A stretch of DNA of 8,942 bases from JBBQSU01 sp038234815 (GCA_038234815.1 JBBQSU010000139.1:1-8942); one strand, 5' to 3'; counted from the first letter of the stretch, positions 1 through 6,479 are shown. The notes: generated from the letters alone by a model not told the origin. Translations and numbers: made by a program.

Positions 1-23
1 CCTCCCGAAATTCTGGTGAATTT

Positions 24-39
24 GTGCAAATTTGCGCAC
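24..39. promoter_or_regulatory. Near-palindrome upstream of the first ORF
   Basis: GCAAATTTGC at 26-35 is a perfect 10-base palindrome, and the flanks (GTG before, CAC after, with one extra CG) nearly extend it to 16 bases. It lies about 30 bases before the ribosome site of the following ORF, where an operator could sit. No convincing -35/-10 pair is visible beside it, so a regulatory role is only a guess. Confidence 0.2.
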
Positions 40-69
40 CACAGCGCCTTAGGGTAGGAGGGTTTAGTT

Positions 70-660
70 ATGGCGAATGTGATTGTAATCCTGATGGCGG
101 GTCTGCTGGCCGGCGTTTTGGCGGCGATCGAGGCTGCGCGGTGGCTGGGGAGAGGCTTACGGGGAGGTTTTCCGAAGAGTGTAGAGTGCGGGTCGGCGAG
201 GGTGGGCGCGTTGTGCGTTTTTGGATCAATATCAAGGGTGACCGGCCTTTTTGGGCTAAAAAGTGGGACACCATTGGGACCCAAAAGGACCCCTTTGGGA
301 CCCCCTTTGGACCCCCTTTTGACTTGGCTCGGGTCTGTCGCGGGCCAGTCTTGGAAGGCGTTACTTCTACAGGCGTGCCTTCCAAGACGGCCCACATACG
401 ACCGGGAAGGAGATGAGTTGGAGACGAAGATTGAAAACATGCAAACGAATGAGCGTAGGCCATCGCGGGCCTTGGGGGCGAACGGCACAACCCGCAGGTC
501 CGCCATTCGTGGGGAAGGGCGAGCTAGCGCCCGGGGCGAACTGCTACCGGCAATCTCTTTCATCAGTTCAATCTTGGTTGCGATCTGGGCGGCGCGGTCT
601 GGCGTGGTCGAGCAGGTTGTGGAGGACGAGGGATCGAAGATTAAGAAGAACGAGCATTGA
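70..660 (+). CDS. Hypothetical membrane protein with a repeat-filled middle (doubtful gene)
   Basis: I do not recognise this 196-residue reading frame. The start is supported by AGGAGG at 56-61, 8 bases before the ATG. Residues 1-25 form a hydrophobic stretch (MANVIVILMAGLLAGVLAAI) that looks like a membrane anchor or signal, and a second hydrophobic stretch lies near residues 157-172, followed by an acidic then lysine-rich tail ending KIKKNEH. The two ends look like protein with the G/C-rich third positions of the neighbours. The middle (about residues 35-115) encodes proline-glycine repeats made by the tandem DNA repeat and the long hairpin, so it probably is not original coding sequence. 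A TTG at 418 in the same frame, 5 bases after AAGGAG (407-412), could begin a separate 80-residue protein. The gene may be one protein disrupted by a repeat element, two small ones, or not translated at all. No homology can be claimed. Confidence 0.3.
   Translation: MANVIVILMAGLLAGVLAAIEAARWLGRGLRGGFPKSVECGSARVGALCVFGSISRVTGLFGLKSGTPLGPKRTPLGPPLDPLLTWLGSVAGQSWKALLLQACLPRRPTYDREGDELETKIENMQTNERRPSRALGANGTTRRSAIRGEGRASARGELLPAISFISSILVAIWAARSGVVEQVVEDEGSKIKKNEH
273..320. repeat. Phased tandem repeat of about 11 bases, G-quadruplex type on the minus strand
   Basis: Four degenerate copies of a unit like TTTGGGACCCCC follow each other. The C-runs lie at 280-282, 290-293, 301-305 and 312-316, so their starts are 10-11 bases apart, close to one DNA helical turn. 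Read on the minus strand these are four G-runs of 3-5 separated by loops of 6-7 bases, which fits the usual G-quadruplex pattern (G3+ with loops of 1-7). Each unit is also a near-palindrome around GGGACCC. Confidence 0.6.
342..393. repeat. Long inverted repeat (hairpin), possible dispersed element
   Basis: GTCTTGGAAGGC at 348-359 is the exact reverse complement of GCCTTCCAAGAC at 377-388. The stem continues outward with GGGCC (342-346) against GGCCC (389-393) after a single bulged A at 347, giving 17 base pairs around a 17-base loop (360-376). No T-run follows on the + strand, so it is not an ordinary intrinsic terminator. Together with the tandem repeat just upstream it resembles a small dispersed repeat element; that is inferred from structure only. 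Confidence 0.6.
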
Positions 661-761
661 GAAAATGGAAAATGTGGGACGGAGGCGAGGGGGTTGGACT
701 GCTGGTTTGGGGCGAAGTTTCGCTGGCGTTGGGAACGTGGGTGATGACAATTGAGGGCACT

Positions 762-1664
762 ATGAGTCTTCCAGTGATTATTGAGAACGAGAAGATCAAG
801 ATGGAGGTTTACCCGTCGTTTGGCGGGAAGGTGGCCTCGATCGTTGATAAGGCGGACAAGTTCGAATTGCTGTTCAATTATCCTGCGGAGCTGCCCACCG
901 CGCCGCATTACGACACGCCCTATTCCAATAGCTGGTTTGCGGGTTGGGATGAATGTTTTCCGGCGATTGCGCCGAGCCGGTATGTGGGGCATCCCTATGA
1001 CGGCGCGCAGGTTCCGGATCACGGGGAGTTGTGGGGCATTCCGACGACGGCGGTGCCGACGCGCGAGGGGATCACGACGGTGTGGCACGGTTTGCGGTTT
1101 GGATATCGATTGACGCGGAAGCTGTTTTTGGACGGGTCGGCAGTGCAGGCGGATTACACGCTGATCAATCTTGCGCCGTTTGAGTTCCGGTATGTGTGGG
1201 CGATGCACGCGCTGATGAGCCTGGCTTCGCCGGTGCGTCTGGTCAATGATTCGCCGGGGCTGGGGTTTCGGTTCAGTCACAATCAGCATGGCGAGGCGGT
1301 GGGGGAGACGATGGAGTGGCCGATCAGCCAGGGGATGGATTTTTCGGCACCGGCGGGGCTGCCGGCCCGGCGGGCGTGGAAGCTGTTCTCGACCGCGCCG
1401 ATCGATCAGGCGATGGGGATTGAATATCCTGAGCGCGGGCGGAAGGTAAGTATTTCGTACTCGGGAGAGGAATCGGGGCCGGGGGCGTATTGGGGATTGT
1501 GGATCAATACCGGAGGGTGGGGCGGGCATCAGCATTTTGCAGTGGAGCCGACGACGGGAAGGTCGGACGAGCTGGATAAGAGTATTCGGGACGGCTCGGC
1601 GGGGCGGTTGTCGGCGCTCGGCCGGCGAGAGTGGACGGTGCGGTGGACGCTAGGTGATTGTTGA
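762..1664 (+). CDS. Aldose 1-epimerase-like (galactose mutarotase fold) protein
   Basis: This 300-residue protein belongs by pattern to the aldose 1-epimerase/galactose mutarotase superfamily, cytoplasmic beta-sandwich enzymes that interconvert the alpha and beta anomers of sugars. Visible marks are an N-terminal GGKVASIVDK strand (about 21-30), a GWDECFP segment (61-67), PDHGELWG with His87, WAMHALMS with His149, and FAVEPTTG with Glu262 near the C-terminus. The two histidines and the late Glu match the sugar-binding and catalytic positions of the family, and the length is slightly below the roughly 340 residues of GalM. I chose ATG 762 because the protein fold starts there and GAGGG (753-757) precedes it by 4 bases; ATG 744 and ATG 657 are possible but add non-family residues. 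The sugar cannot be told from sequence. No sugar kinase or transporter lies in the window. There is no signal peptide. Confidence 0.88.
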   Translation: MSLPVIIENEKIKMEVYPSFGGKVASIVDKADKFELLFNYPAELPTAPHYDTPYSNSWFAGWDECFPAIAPSRYVGHPYDGAQVPDHGELWGIPTTAVPTREGITTVWHGLRFGYRLTRKLFLDGSAVQADYTLINLAPFEFRYVWAMHALMSLASPVRLVNDSPGLGFRFSHNQHGEAVGETMEWPISQGMDFSAPAGLPARRAWKLFSTAPIDQAMGIEYPERGRKVSISYSGEESGPGAYWGLWINTGGWGGHQHFAVEPTTGRSDELDKSIRDGSAGRLSALGRREWTVRWTLGDC

Positions 1665-1686
1665 TTAGAAGGGAGAGAATTTTTTC

Positions 1687-1721
1687 TAACGCGCTGCAAC
1701 CGATAACCGGGATGCGCGTTA
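1687..1721. repeat. Inverted repeat after the epimerase gene
   Basis: TAACGCGC at 1687-1694 is the exact reverse complement of GCGCGTTA at 1714-1721, enclosing 19 bases. No T-run follows, so it is a poor terminator for the epimerase gene. It could instead be an operator, or a 5' leader structure for the small gene at 1794 if transcription starts upstream. Confidence 0.4.
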
Positions 1722-1741
1722 CTAACCATGTCAGCCGTCGA

Positions 1742-1771
1742 TTGTCTGTTGGATCGGCAAGGCCATAAAAA
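1742..1771 (+). promoter_or_regulatory. Weak candidate promoter for the small membrane peptide
   Basis: TTGTCT at 1742-1747 and TAAAAA at 1766-1771 are separated by 18 bases and lie 23 bases before the start codon at 1794. Both boxes match the sigma-70 type consensus only partly. A short imperfect hairpin (AAGGCC 1759-1764 with GGCTT 1773-1777, A-rich loop) overlaps the -10 region. Confidence 0.25.
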
Positions 1772-1793
1772 AGGCTTCGCTAAGGAGATTCAG

Positions 1794-1898
1794 ATGATTC
1801 GGCTGGCGAACATTGAGCGTACATCGGAAGCGGCGATCGGATGGATCACGATTGCCGGATATATCGGGCTGTGCCTGGTGTTGTACGTGGTGATGTGA
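1794..1898 (+). CDS. 34-residue single-span membrane peptide
   Basis: This short frame encodes 34 residues: a polar head (MIRLANIERTSEAA) and a hydrophobic segment from about residue 15 to the C-terminus ending in LYVVM. The start is well supported: AAGGAG at 1782-1787 sits 6 bases before the ATG. An intrinsic terminator begins 65 bases after the stop, so the peptide appears to have its own short transcript or to be the last gene of the epimerase unit (130 bases upstream). Hydrophobic peptides of this size include respiratory-complex helper subunits, small regulators of transporters and type I toxins; nothing in the sequence decides between them and I do not recognise a family. The codon third positions are G/C-rich as in the neighbours, supporting real translation. 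Confidence 0.6.
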   Translation: MIRLANIERTSEAAIGWITIAGYIGLCLVLYVVM

Positions 1899-1962
1899 AA
1901 CAAAACTTGGCTGGCGGCGTCTGTGATGCTGTCGGCCTTAATGACTCCTATCCTCCCCTGAA

Positions 1963-1996
1963 GCCCCGGCGTCTTCCCCGCGCCGGGGCATTTTTT
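1963..1996 (+). terminator. Intrinsic terminator
   Basis: GCCCCGGCG (1963-1971) and CGCCGGGGC (1981-1989) form a perfect 9-base-pair GC-rich stem with a 9-base loop, followed by A and six Ts (1991-1996) and then another T-rich stretch. This ends transcription from the small peptide gene and probably the epimerase. On the minus strand the same stem is not followed by a T-run, so it is unlikely to terminate the convergent gene efficiently. Confidence 0.88.
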
Positions 1997-2004
1997 CGTT
2001 TTGG

Positions 2005-2457
2005 TTACGGGAGGTGGGCGGGGCGGATTTGAGGCCACTGTTGGGCGAGGAGGTACGCGCCATAAACGGTCGCGGGGAGGGTTAAAGTCGGGAGGATGTC
2101 GATCTGAAACAGGCGGATCGTGACGTAAACATTCCAGAGGGCGACCAGTAGGGTAAGGAGGAAGATCAGCCGCCAAATGGCCAGCACCAAGGCGCTGCGA
2201 CGGCGGGGCAGGGCGGCGAGGGAATCGGAAATTACGACGATGCCGAGGCAGAAGAGGCCGATGTCGCTGAAGGCGGCGTAGCCCTCAAGGTCAAAATAGC
2301 CGACTTCGGTACCGGCCTTGTCAGGAGTCGCCCATTCGGCATGGGTATGGAATTCCCGGCCGGTCGCAGAGGCGAGCAGGTATTGACCAAAGGAACGGCC
2401 CAGAAAGAGCAGCAGGACGGCGAGGCAGGCGTTAAGCCAGATTCGTGATGCGGGCAT
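2005..2457 (-). CDS. Hypothetical four-span membrane protein
   Basis: The frame encodes 150 residues of a family I do not recognise. Four hydrophobic segments are visible at about residues 6-24 (LNACLAVLLLFLGR), 63-85 (DIGLFCLGIVVISDSLAAL), 90-113 (LAIWRLIFLLTLLVALW) and 120-142, with a polar stretch between the first and second (EFHTHAEWATPDKAGTEVG). That suggests an inner-membrane protein with one larger polar loop. The frame is open far upstream (to 2790), but that extension overlaps pheS, is proline-rich and not protein-like, so ATG 2457 is the best start. No clear ribosome site precedes it, so translation may be weak or the transcript nearly leaderless. It is transcribed divergently from pheS, 83 bases away, and convergently with the small peptide unit. 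It is the only minus-strand gene in the window; function unknown. Confidence 0.78.
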   Translation of the reverse strand: MPASRIWLNACLAVLLLFLGRSFGQYLLASATGREFHTHAEWATPDKAGTEVGYFDLEGYAAFSDIGLFCLGIVVISDSLAALPRRRSALVLAIWRLIFLLTLLVALWNVYVTIRLFQIDILPTLTLPATVYGAYLLAQQWPQIRPAHLP

Positions 2458-2484
2458 GGTGGATCGTTCGGTGGAGGTCGAAAC

Positions 2485-2515
2485 TTGACCATTTGTCACA
2501 CTCGGACAGAATGAT
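2485..2515 (+). promoter_or_regulatory. Weak candidate pheS promoter in the divergent spacer
   Basis: The 83-base spacer between the minus-strand gene and pheS must hold promoters for both unless they are read from outside. On the + strand TTGACC (2485-2490) and AATGAT (2510-2515) are 19 bases apart, longer than ideal. TGAC (2486-2489) and GTCA (2495-2498) form a small inverted repeat over the -35 box. The call is tentative. Confidence 0.25.
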
Positions 2516-2540
2516 ACCGCTTTTTCCGAAGGAATTGTAA

Positions 2541-3560
2541 ATGGCCGAAGTGGTGGAACAGATGGACGCGGTTTTGAGCAGCGGGGTTGCCGAGTTGTCG
2601 GCTGCGCGGTCGCCGGCGGATTTGGAAGCCTGGCGGGTGAAATTTCTGGGCACCAAGGGGCTGGTAAAGGAAATGATGAATCTGCTGGGACAGGTTCCAA
2701 AAGAGCAGAAGCGGGCTGCGGGCCAGCGGGGCAATGCGGTGAAGGATGCATTGACGCAGGCATTTGCCGAGCGGCAGGCCGGGCTGACATCGCAGGTGAG
2801 TGCGGACCGGGATTACGAGGATGTCACCGAGCCGGGCAAAGCGCTGAAGATGGGCGGGCGACATATTTTGATGCAGGTGGTGGATGAGCTGACGGAGCTG
2901 TTCGGTCGGATGGGATTCTCGACCGCGAGCGGGCCGGAAGTCGAGGACGAGTTTCATAATTTTATCGCGCTGAATATCCCGGCGAACCATCCGGCGCGCG
3001 ATCCACTGGATAATTTCTACCTGGCGACGGGTGAGCAGAAGGCCGATTCGCCGGGGCAGTTGCGATTGCTTCGGACGCAGACCAGCACGGTGCAGATTCG
3101 GGTGATGGAAACGCAGGCCCCGCCGATCCGGGTGGTCATTCCCGGGCGGGTGTATCGGCCTGATACGCACGACGACACGCACCTATCGATGTTCCATCAG
3201 CTTGAAGCGCTGGTGGTGGATAAGAATGTGACGATGGTCGATCTAAAAAGCACGGTGTATCAATTCGTGCGGGCTTACTTCGGCGAAGAGACCCGCGTGC
3301 GATTCCGGCCGAGCTTTTTCCCGTTTACGGAACCCAGCGCCGAGGTAGATGTGTGGTTTGAGGACAAGCAGAAATGGATCGAACTGGGCGGCTGCGGGAT
3401 GGTGCACCCGAATGTTTTCAAGCAGTGCAAGATCGATCCCGAAGTCTATAGCGGATGGGCGTTCGGATTCGGAATCGAGCGCATCGCCATGCGTAAGTAC
3501 GGGATCAACAACATCCGGCTGTTCGTCGAAAACGACCTGCGGTTTTTGAGCCAGTTTTGA
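2541..3560 (+). CDS. pheS: Phenylalanine--tRNA ligase alpha subunit
   Basis: PheS is the catalytic subunit of the class II alpha2-beta2 synthetase that charges tRNA-Phe with phenylalanine in the cytoplasm. The 339 residues are close to the usual 325-345. Residues 1-95 are the helical, coiled-coil tRNA-binding arm. The catalytic domain follows: the motif 1 region around GPEVEDEFHNF (131-141), motif 2 from RVYRPDTHDDTH to MFHQLE (203-222), a GGCGMVHPNVF segment, and motif 3 GWAFGFGIERIAMRKYGI (305-322) with the ATP-binding Arg314. Motif 2 reads RPDTHDD where most bacteria have a form like RRDTxDATH; the essential His/Phe residues are kept. GAAGGA at 2528-2533 lies 7 bases before ATG 2541, fixing the start. 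The usual partner pheT is not next to it: feoA begins 94 bases downstream. The beta subunit must be encoded elsewhere. Confidence 0.97.
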   Translation: MAEVVEQMDAVLSSGVAELSAARSPADLEAWRVKFLGTKGLVKEMMNLLGQVPKEQKRAAGQRGNAVKDALTQAFAERQAGLTSQVSADRDYEDVTEPGKALKMGGRHILMQVVDELTELFGRMGFSTASGPEVEDEFHNFIALNIPANHPARDPLDNFYLATGEQKADSPGQLRLLRTQTSTVQIRVMETQAPPIRVVIPGRVYRPDTHDDTHLSMFHQLEALVVDKNVTMVDLKSTVYQFVRAYFGEETRVRFRPSFFPFTEPSAEVDVWFEDKQKWIELGGCGMVHPNVFKQCKIDPEVYSGWAFGFGIERIAMRKYGINNIRLFVENDLRFLSQF

Positions 3561-3574
3561 CTTAAGCATATATT
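3546..3574 (+). promoter_or_regulatory. Probable promoter of the feo operon
   Basis: TTGAGC (3546-3551) and TATATT (3569-3574) are 17 bases apart, the ideal sigma-70 spacing. The -35 box lies inside the last codons of pheS and the -10 box in the AT-rich patch just after its stop. Transcription would begin near 3581, giving a leader of about 75 bases before feoA. I see no convincing Fur or DtxR-type operator over it. Confidence 0.45.
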
Positions 3575-3646
3575 TTTAATGAGGTTACAGTCGATCGGCT
3601 GGCCACGATAATCCGGCGGAACGATCTGCCGAGAAGCAGGAAAAAT

Positions 3647-3658
3647 ATGGCAAAATGA
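3647..3658 (+). other. Three-codon minigene coupled to feoA
   Basis: AGGA (3638-3641) is well spaced (5 bases) for an ATG at 3647 but too far (13 bases) for the feoA ATG at 3655. The upstream ATG opens a frame of Met-Ala-Lys-stop whose TGA overlaps the feoA start as ATGA. Ribosomes could load on the minigene and restart at feoA. The overlap is seen directly; the coupling is inferred. Confidence 0.3.
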
Positions 3659-3972
3659 GTGTTGCGACTGAATCTCAATTGAGTATAATCCTTCGGAAGT
3701 TAACCGAACAAAGGCCTCATTTGAAGCATCAGAAGACCGCCGACGGGATTGGACTGGACCACTTGCAGGTGGGCCAGCATGGCCGTGTGGTGAGCGTGTC
3801 GGGCGAGCCGGATTTGCGTCGGCGATTGCTGGAGATGGGCTTTACACCCGGCGCGCAGGTTGAGGTGATCCGGCGTGCCCCGCTGGGTGATCCGATCGAG
3901 TTCGGCCTTCGGGGGTATCACCTGTCGCTGCGCGCCGATCAGGCCAGACATGTAAGGATGCAGACGCCATGA
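3655..3972 (+). CDS. feoA: Ferrous iron transport protein A (SH3-like)
   Basis: FeoA is a small cytoplasmic beta-barrel protein that works with the FeoB Fe2+ permease. The 105-residue product carries the family core from about residue 34 to 102: LDHLQVGQHGRVVSV, then LRRRLLEMGFTPGAQVEVIRRAPLGDP split over 54-80, IEFGLRGYHLSLR and the terminal ARHVRM. The LLEMGFTPG turn and the P-LGDP segment are the clearest FeoA hallmarks. The core is the usual ~75 residues; the first 33 residues are an extra polar, basic N-terminal extension with no obvious domain, and no in-frame ATG exists further in to remove it. The stop overlaps the feoB start by 4 bases (ATGA), indicating translational coupling. It is the first gene of the iron-uptake cluster. 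The poor ribosome site spacing is discussed with the minigene just upstream. Confidence 0.93.
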   Translation: MSVATESQLSIILRKLTEQRPHLKHQKTADGIGLDHLQVGQHGRVVSVSGEPDLRRRLLEMGFTPGAQVEVIRRAPLGDPIEFGLRGYHLSLRADQARHVRMQTP

Positions 3973-6467
3973 GCACTTGCTGCGAGGGAACCCCGCGACT
4001 GAACTGGCGACCGGGCGACGTGGTGATCGCGCTGGCCGGGAATCCCAATTCCGGCAAGACGACAATCTTCAATGCACTGACCGGTCTGCGGCAGAAGGTG
4101 GCCAATTACCCGGGTGTTACGGTCGAAAAAAAAACCGGCCGATGTCCGCTCGGCGGCGGGCAGTGCGCGCTCATCATCGATCTGCCCGGCACTTATTCGC
4201 TGATTTCCCGATCGCTCGACGAGACGGTAGCGATGGAAGTTCTGCGGGGCATGCGCGCCGACACACCCGTGCCGGACGTAGTGGTGGTGGTGGTCGATGC
4301 CAGCAACCTTCAGCGGAATTTGTATCTGGTCAGTCAGTTGGTGGAACTGGGCCGACCGATGGTGGTGGCCCTGAACATGATGGATATTGCCCAGCGGCGG
4401 GGCCTGCGGATTTCGCCGGAGCGATTAAGCCGGGAATTGGGAGTGCCGGTGGTGCCGGTGGTGGGGCATAAGCGGCAGGGAATTGACGAATTGAAGCGAG
4501 CGATCCAGTACGCGCGCATTTCGCCGTTGCCGGAGTGGGATTTGCCGCGGGAAATGCAGGAAGAATTGCTGGTGGTGGGTGGGGCGCTGGCGATTTTGGA
4601 TGACAACGAACCGCTGCCAAAGAACCTGGCGGGCGTGGGGTTTCGGATTCCGTGTTGTGCCGACTTGGCCGGGGGTACGCACGTTTGCCCGCCTGATAAT
4701 TGCCGCGCGGCGCAGGCGCGTTTGCAGCGATATACCGCCGTGGCCGAGCGACTGCTGGTGGGCGACCGGGCCGCGGACATGGGCGACGTGGCCGGGCGCG
4801 ATCCGGTGGCATCGCTTCTGCGGGCGGCCGAATCGCGGCTTTCAGCGCACGGCATCGATGCCATGCAGGCAGATATCGAAGCGCATTATCGGTGGATCGA
4901 AGGCGTTGCTGCCCAATCGCTTACTCCCGCCTGTGAAGATTTGCTGCCGATGGAGTCGGGCATCGTCGGCGAGCAGACGATGACGCTGGACGGGCCGAGC
5001 GAGGCCCACCAGCCCGAAGACGCGCGCATCACCGGACAGACATTGGCCTACGCGCCGCCGACCACGCATGCTTCTGAGCAGGTGGACCAGGTGTTTCTGC
5101 ACAAGATCTGGGGCATGGTTTGCTTTGTGGCGATCATGGCGACGCTGTTCGTATCGATCTTCTGGCTGGCCCAGCCACTGATGGACGCGACCAAGGCCGG
5201 CGTGACCTGGGTGGGTGAACTGGTGACACCGCTTCTGCCTGTAGGGCCGGTGCGCGATCTTTGGTCACAGGGGATCGTGGCGGGGGTGGGCGGGGTGGTG
5301 GTGTTCGTGCCGCAGATTGCGATCTTGTTTGCGTTTCTGGCGATGCTGGAGGACAGCGGATATCTGGCGCGGGCGGCGTTTTTGATGGATCGGATTCTGA
5401 GCAAGGTTGGGTTGAACGGAAAGAGTTTCATTCCGCTGCTCAGCAGTTTTGCCTGCGCGATTCCGGGGATCATGGCCGCGCGGACGATCGAAAATCGCCG
5501 TGAGCGACTGGCGACGATATTTGTTGCGCCGTTTATGAGTTGCAGCGCGCGGTTGCCGGTATACGGGCTGTTGATCGGCGCATTTTTCGGGGCGTATAGC
5601 GCTTTAGTGCAAGGTGGAATTCTGCTGTCGATGTACCTGATCGGCATCACCGCCGCGGCCGGCACGGCCTGGCTATTCAAGCTGGGCGGCGAGAAGGAAG
5701 CGGCATCGAGTTTCATCCTGGAACTGCCGACGTACAAAATCCCGCAGTGGAGCCAGGTTCTGCGCGCGGTGTATACGAATACCAAGGCCTTCATCATGAA
5801 GGCCGGGACGATCATCGTCTGCTTGAGCGTGGTGTTGTGGGCGCTGATGTATTACCCGCGGTTGTCGGAGCAGCAAATTGCTGAGGCGGAGGCTGGTGCG
5901 AAAACCAGCTTTGTGGGGACGAATGTGGATTTCAAACCCGGTATTTCGCTAGAACGAATGGCTGAGATCCGGGCAAAGATGCACGAGAAGGATATGCAGG
6001 AGGCGGTCGAACAGAACCGTAAGAATAAGGAGACGTCGGTTGCTGCCGAGCAACTCCGCCAATCCACCGCCGGGCGATTCGGACATTTGATTGAACCTGT
6101 CATTAAGCCGCTGGGGTTTGACTGGAAGATGGGCGTGGGATTAGTCGGCGCATTTGCGGCGCGTGAGGTGTTCGTCAGCACGATGGGGATTGTCTATAGC
6201 GTGGGCGCAGAGGATGAGAACACCGCCCCGCTGGAGCAACAGATGGCCGCGGACAAGTCTGCCGACGGCCGGCCCGTTTGGACCCCGCTGGTGGCGATCA
6301 GTCTGCTGATATGGTTCGTCCTGGCGATGCAGTGCATGAGTACGCTGGCGATCGTTCGGCGCGAAACCGGAAGCTGGAAATGGCCAGTGTTGATGCTGGT
6401 GTACATGAACGCGCTGGCGTGGGTGGTCTGTTTTTCGGTGTACCAGGTAGGGAGCAGGTTGATATAA
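3969..6467 (+). CDS. feoB: Ferrous iron transporter B (GTPase and Fe2+ permease)
   Basis: FeoB imports Fe2+ across the inner membrane using an N-terminal GTPase domain. The 832-residue protein shows G1 GNPNSGKTT (24-32), the switch region VTVEKKTG (50-57), G3 DLPG (71-74) and G4 NMMD (136-139); the G5 position reads VVGHKRQG (164-171). A helical regulatory domain follows (about 175-340) and contains C229, C230, C240 and C245. Membrane segments start at about 380, and the two Gate motifs are present: FACAIPGIMAARTI with C496 and SCSARLPVYG with C525. Further spans lie near 428-455, 530-575, 607-629, 720-745, 774-795 and 803-825, with a charged cytoplasmic loop at about 632-700. It is longer than E. 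coli FeoB (773 residues), mainly through the Cys-bearing region and this loop. It overlaps feoA by 4 bases and precedes uma2-like and FeoB-associated genes closely, so all four are likely co-transcribed. Confidence 0.98.
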   Translation: MSTCCEGTPRLNWRPGDVVIALAGNPNSGKTTIFNALTGLRQKVANYPGVTVEKKTGRCPLGGGQCALIIDLPGTYSLISRSLDETVAMEVLRGMRADTPVPDVVVVVVDASNLQRNLYLVSQLVELGRPMVVALNMMDIAQRRGLRISPERLSRELGVPVVPVVGHKRQGIDELKRAIQYARISPLPEWDLPREMQEELLVVGGALAILDDNEPLPKNLAGVGFRIPCCADLAGGTHVCPPDNCRAAQARLQRYTAVAERLLVGDRAADMGDVAGRDPVASLLRAAESRLSAHGIDAMQADIEAHYRWIEGVAAQSLTPACEDLLPMESGIVGEQTMTLDGPSEAHQPEDARITGQTLAYAPPTTHASEQVDQVFLHKIWGMVCFVAIMATLFVSIFWLAQPLMDATKAGVTWVGELVTPLLPVGPVRDLWSQGIVAGVGGVVVFVPQIAILFAFLAMLEDSGYLARAAFLMDRILSKVGLNGKSFIPLLSSFACAIPGIMAARTIENRRERLATIFVAPFMSCSARLPVYGLLIGAFFGAYSALVQGGILLSMYLIGITAAAGTAWLFKLGGEKEAASSFILELPTYKIPQWSQVLRAVYTNTKAFIMKAGTIIVCLSVVLWALMYYPRLSEQQIAEAEAGAKTSFVGTNVDFKPGISLERMAEIRAKMHEKDMQEAVEQNRKNKETSVAAEQLRQSTAGRFGHLIEPVIKPLGFDWKMGVGLVGAFAAREVFVSTMGIVYSVGAEDENTAPLEQQMAADKSADGRPVWTPLVAISLLIWFVLAMQCMSTLAIVRRETGSWKWPVLMLVYMNALAWVVCFSVYQVGSRLI

Positions 6468-6468
6468 T
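6463..6468 (+). promoter_or_regulatory. Isolated TATAAT before the Uma2 gene
   Basis: A perfect -10 hexamer TATAAT straddles the feoB stop codon, 11 bases before the ATG of the next gene. No good -35 box lies upstream (GTACCA at the expected place). If active it would make a nearly leaderless transcript, which would fit the absence of a ribosome site for that gene. Chance occurrence is quite possible. Confidence 0.2.
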
Positions 6469-6479
6469 TGGGCATTGCC

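Noticed and set aside
68..490. A 140-codon minus-strand open frame across the repeat region
   Set aside because: Proline, serine and arginine rich with no protein-like pattern; it is the complement of GC-rich repeat DNA.
657..761. Longer N-terminus for the epimerase-like protein from ATG 657
   Set aside because: The added 35 residues are Gly/Trp-rich, do not resemble the family, and lack a good ribosome site; the fold begins right at ATG 762.
1960..2004. The 1963-1989 hairpin as a bidirectional terminator also serving the minus-strand gene
   Set aside because: On the minus strand the stem is followed by TTCAGG rather than a T-run.
2458..2790. N-terminal extension of the minus-strand membrane protein into pheS
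   Set aside because: It is proline-rich sequence antisense to pheS; the membrane protein begins sensibly at 2457.
2496..3182. A 228-codon minus-strand open frame opposite pheS
   Set aside because: Arg/His/Pro-rich shadow of a clearly real gene on the other strand.
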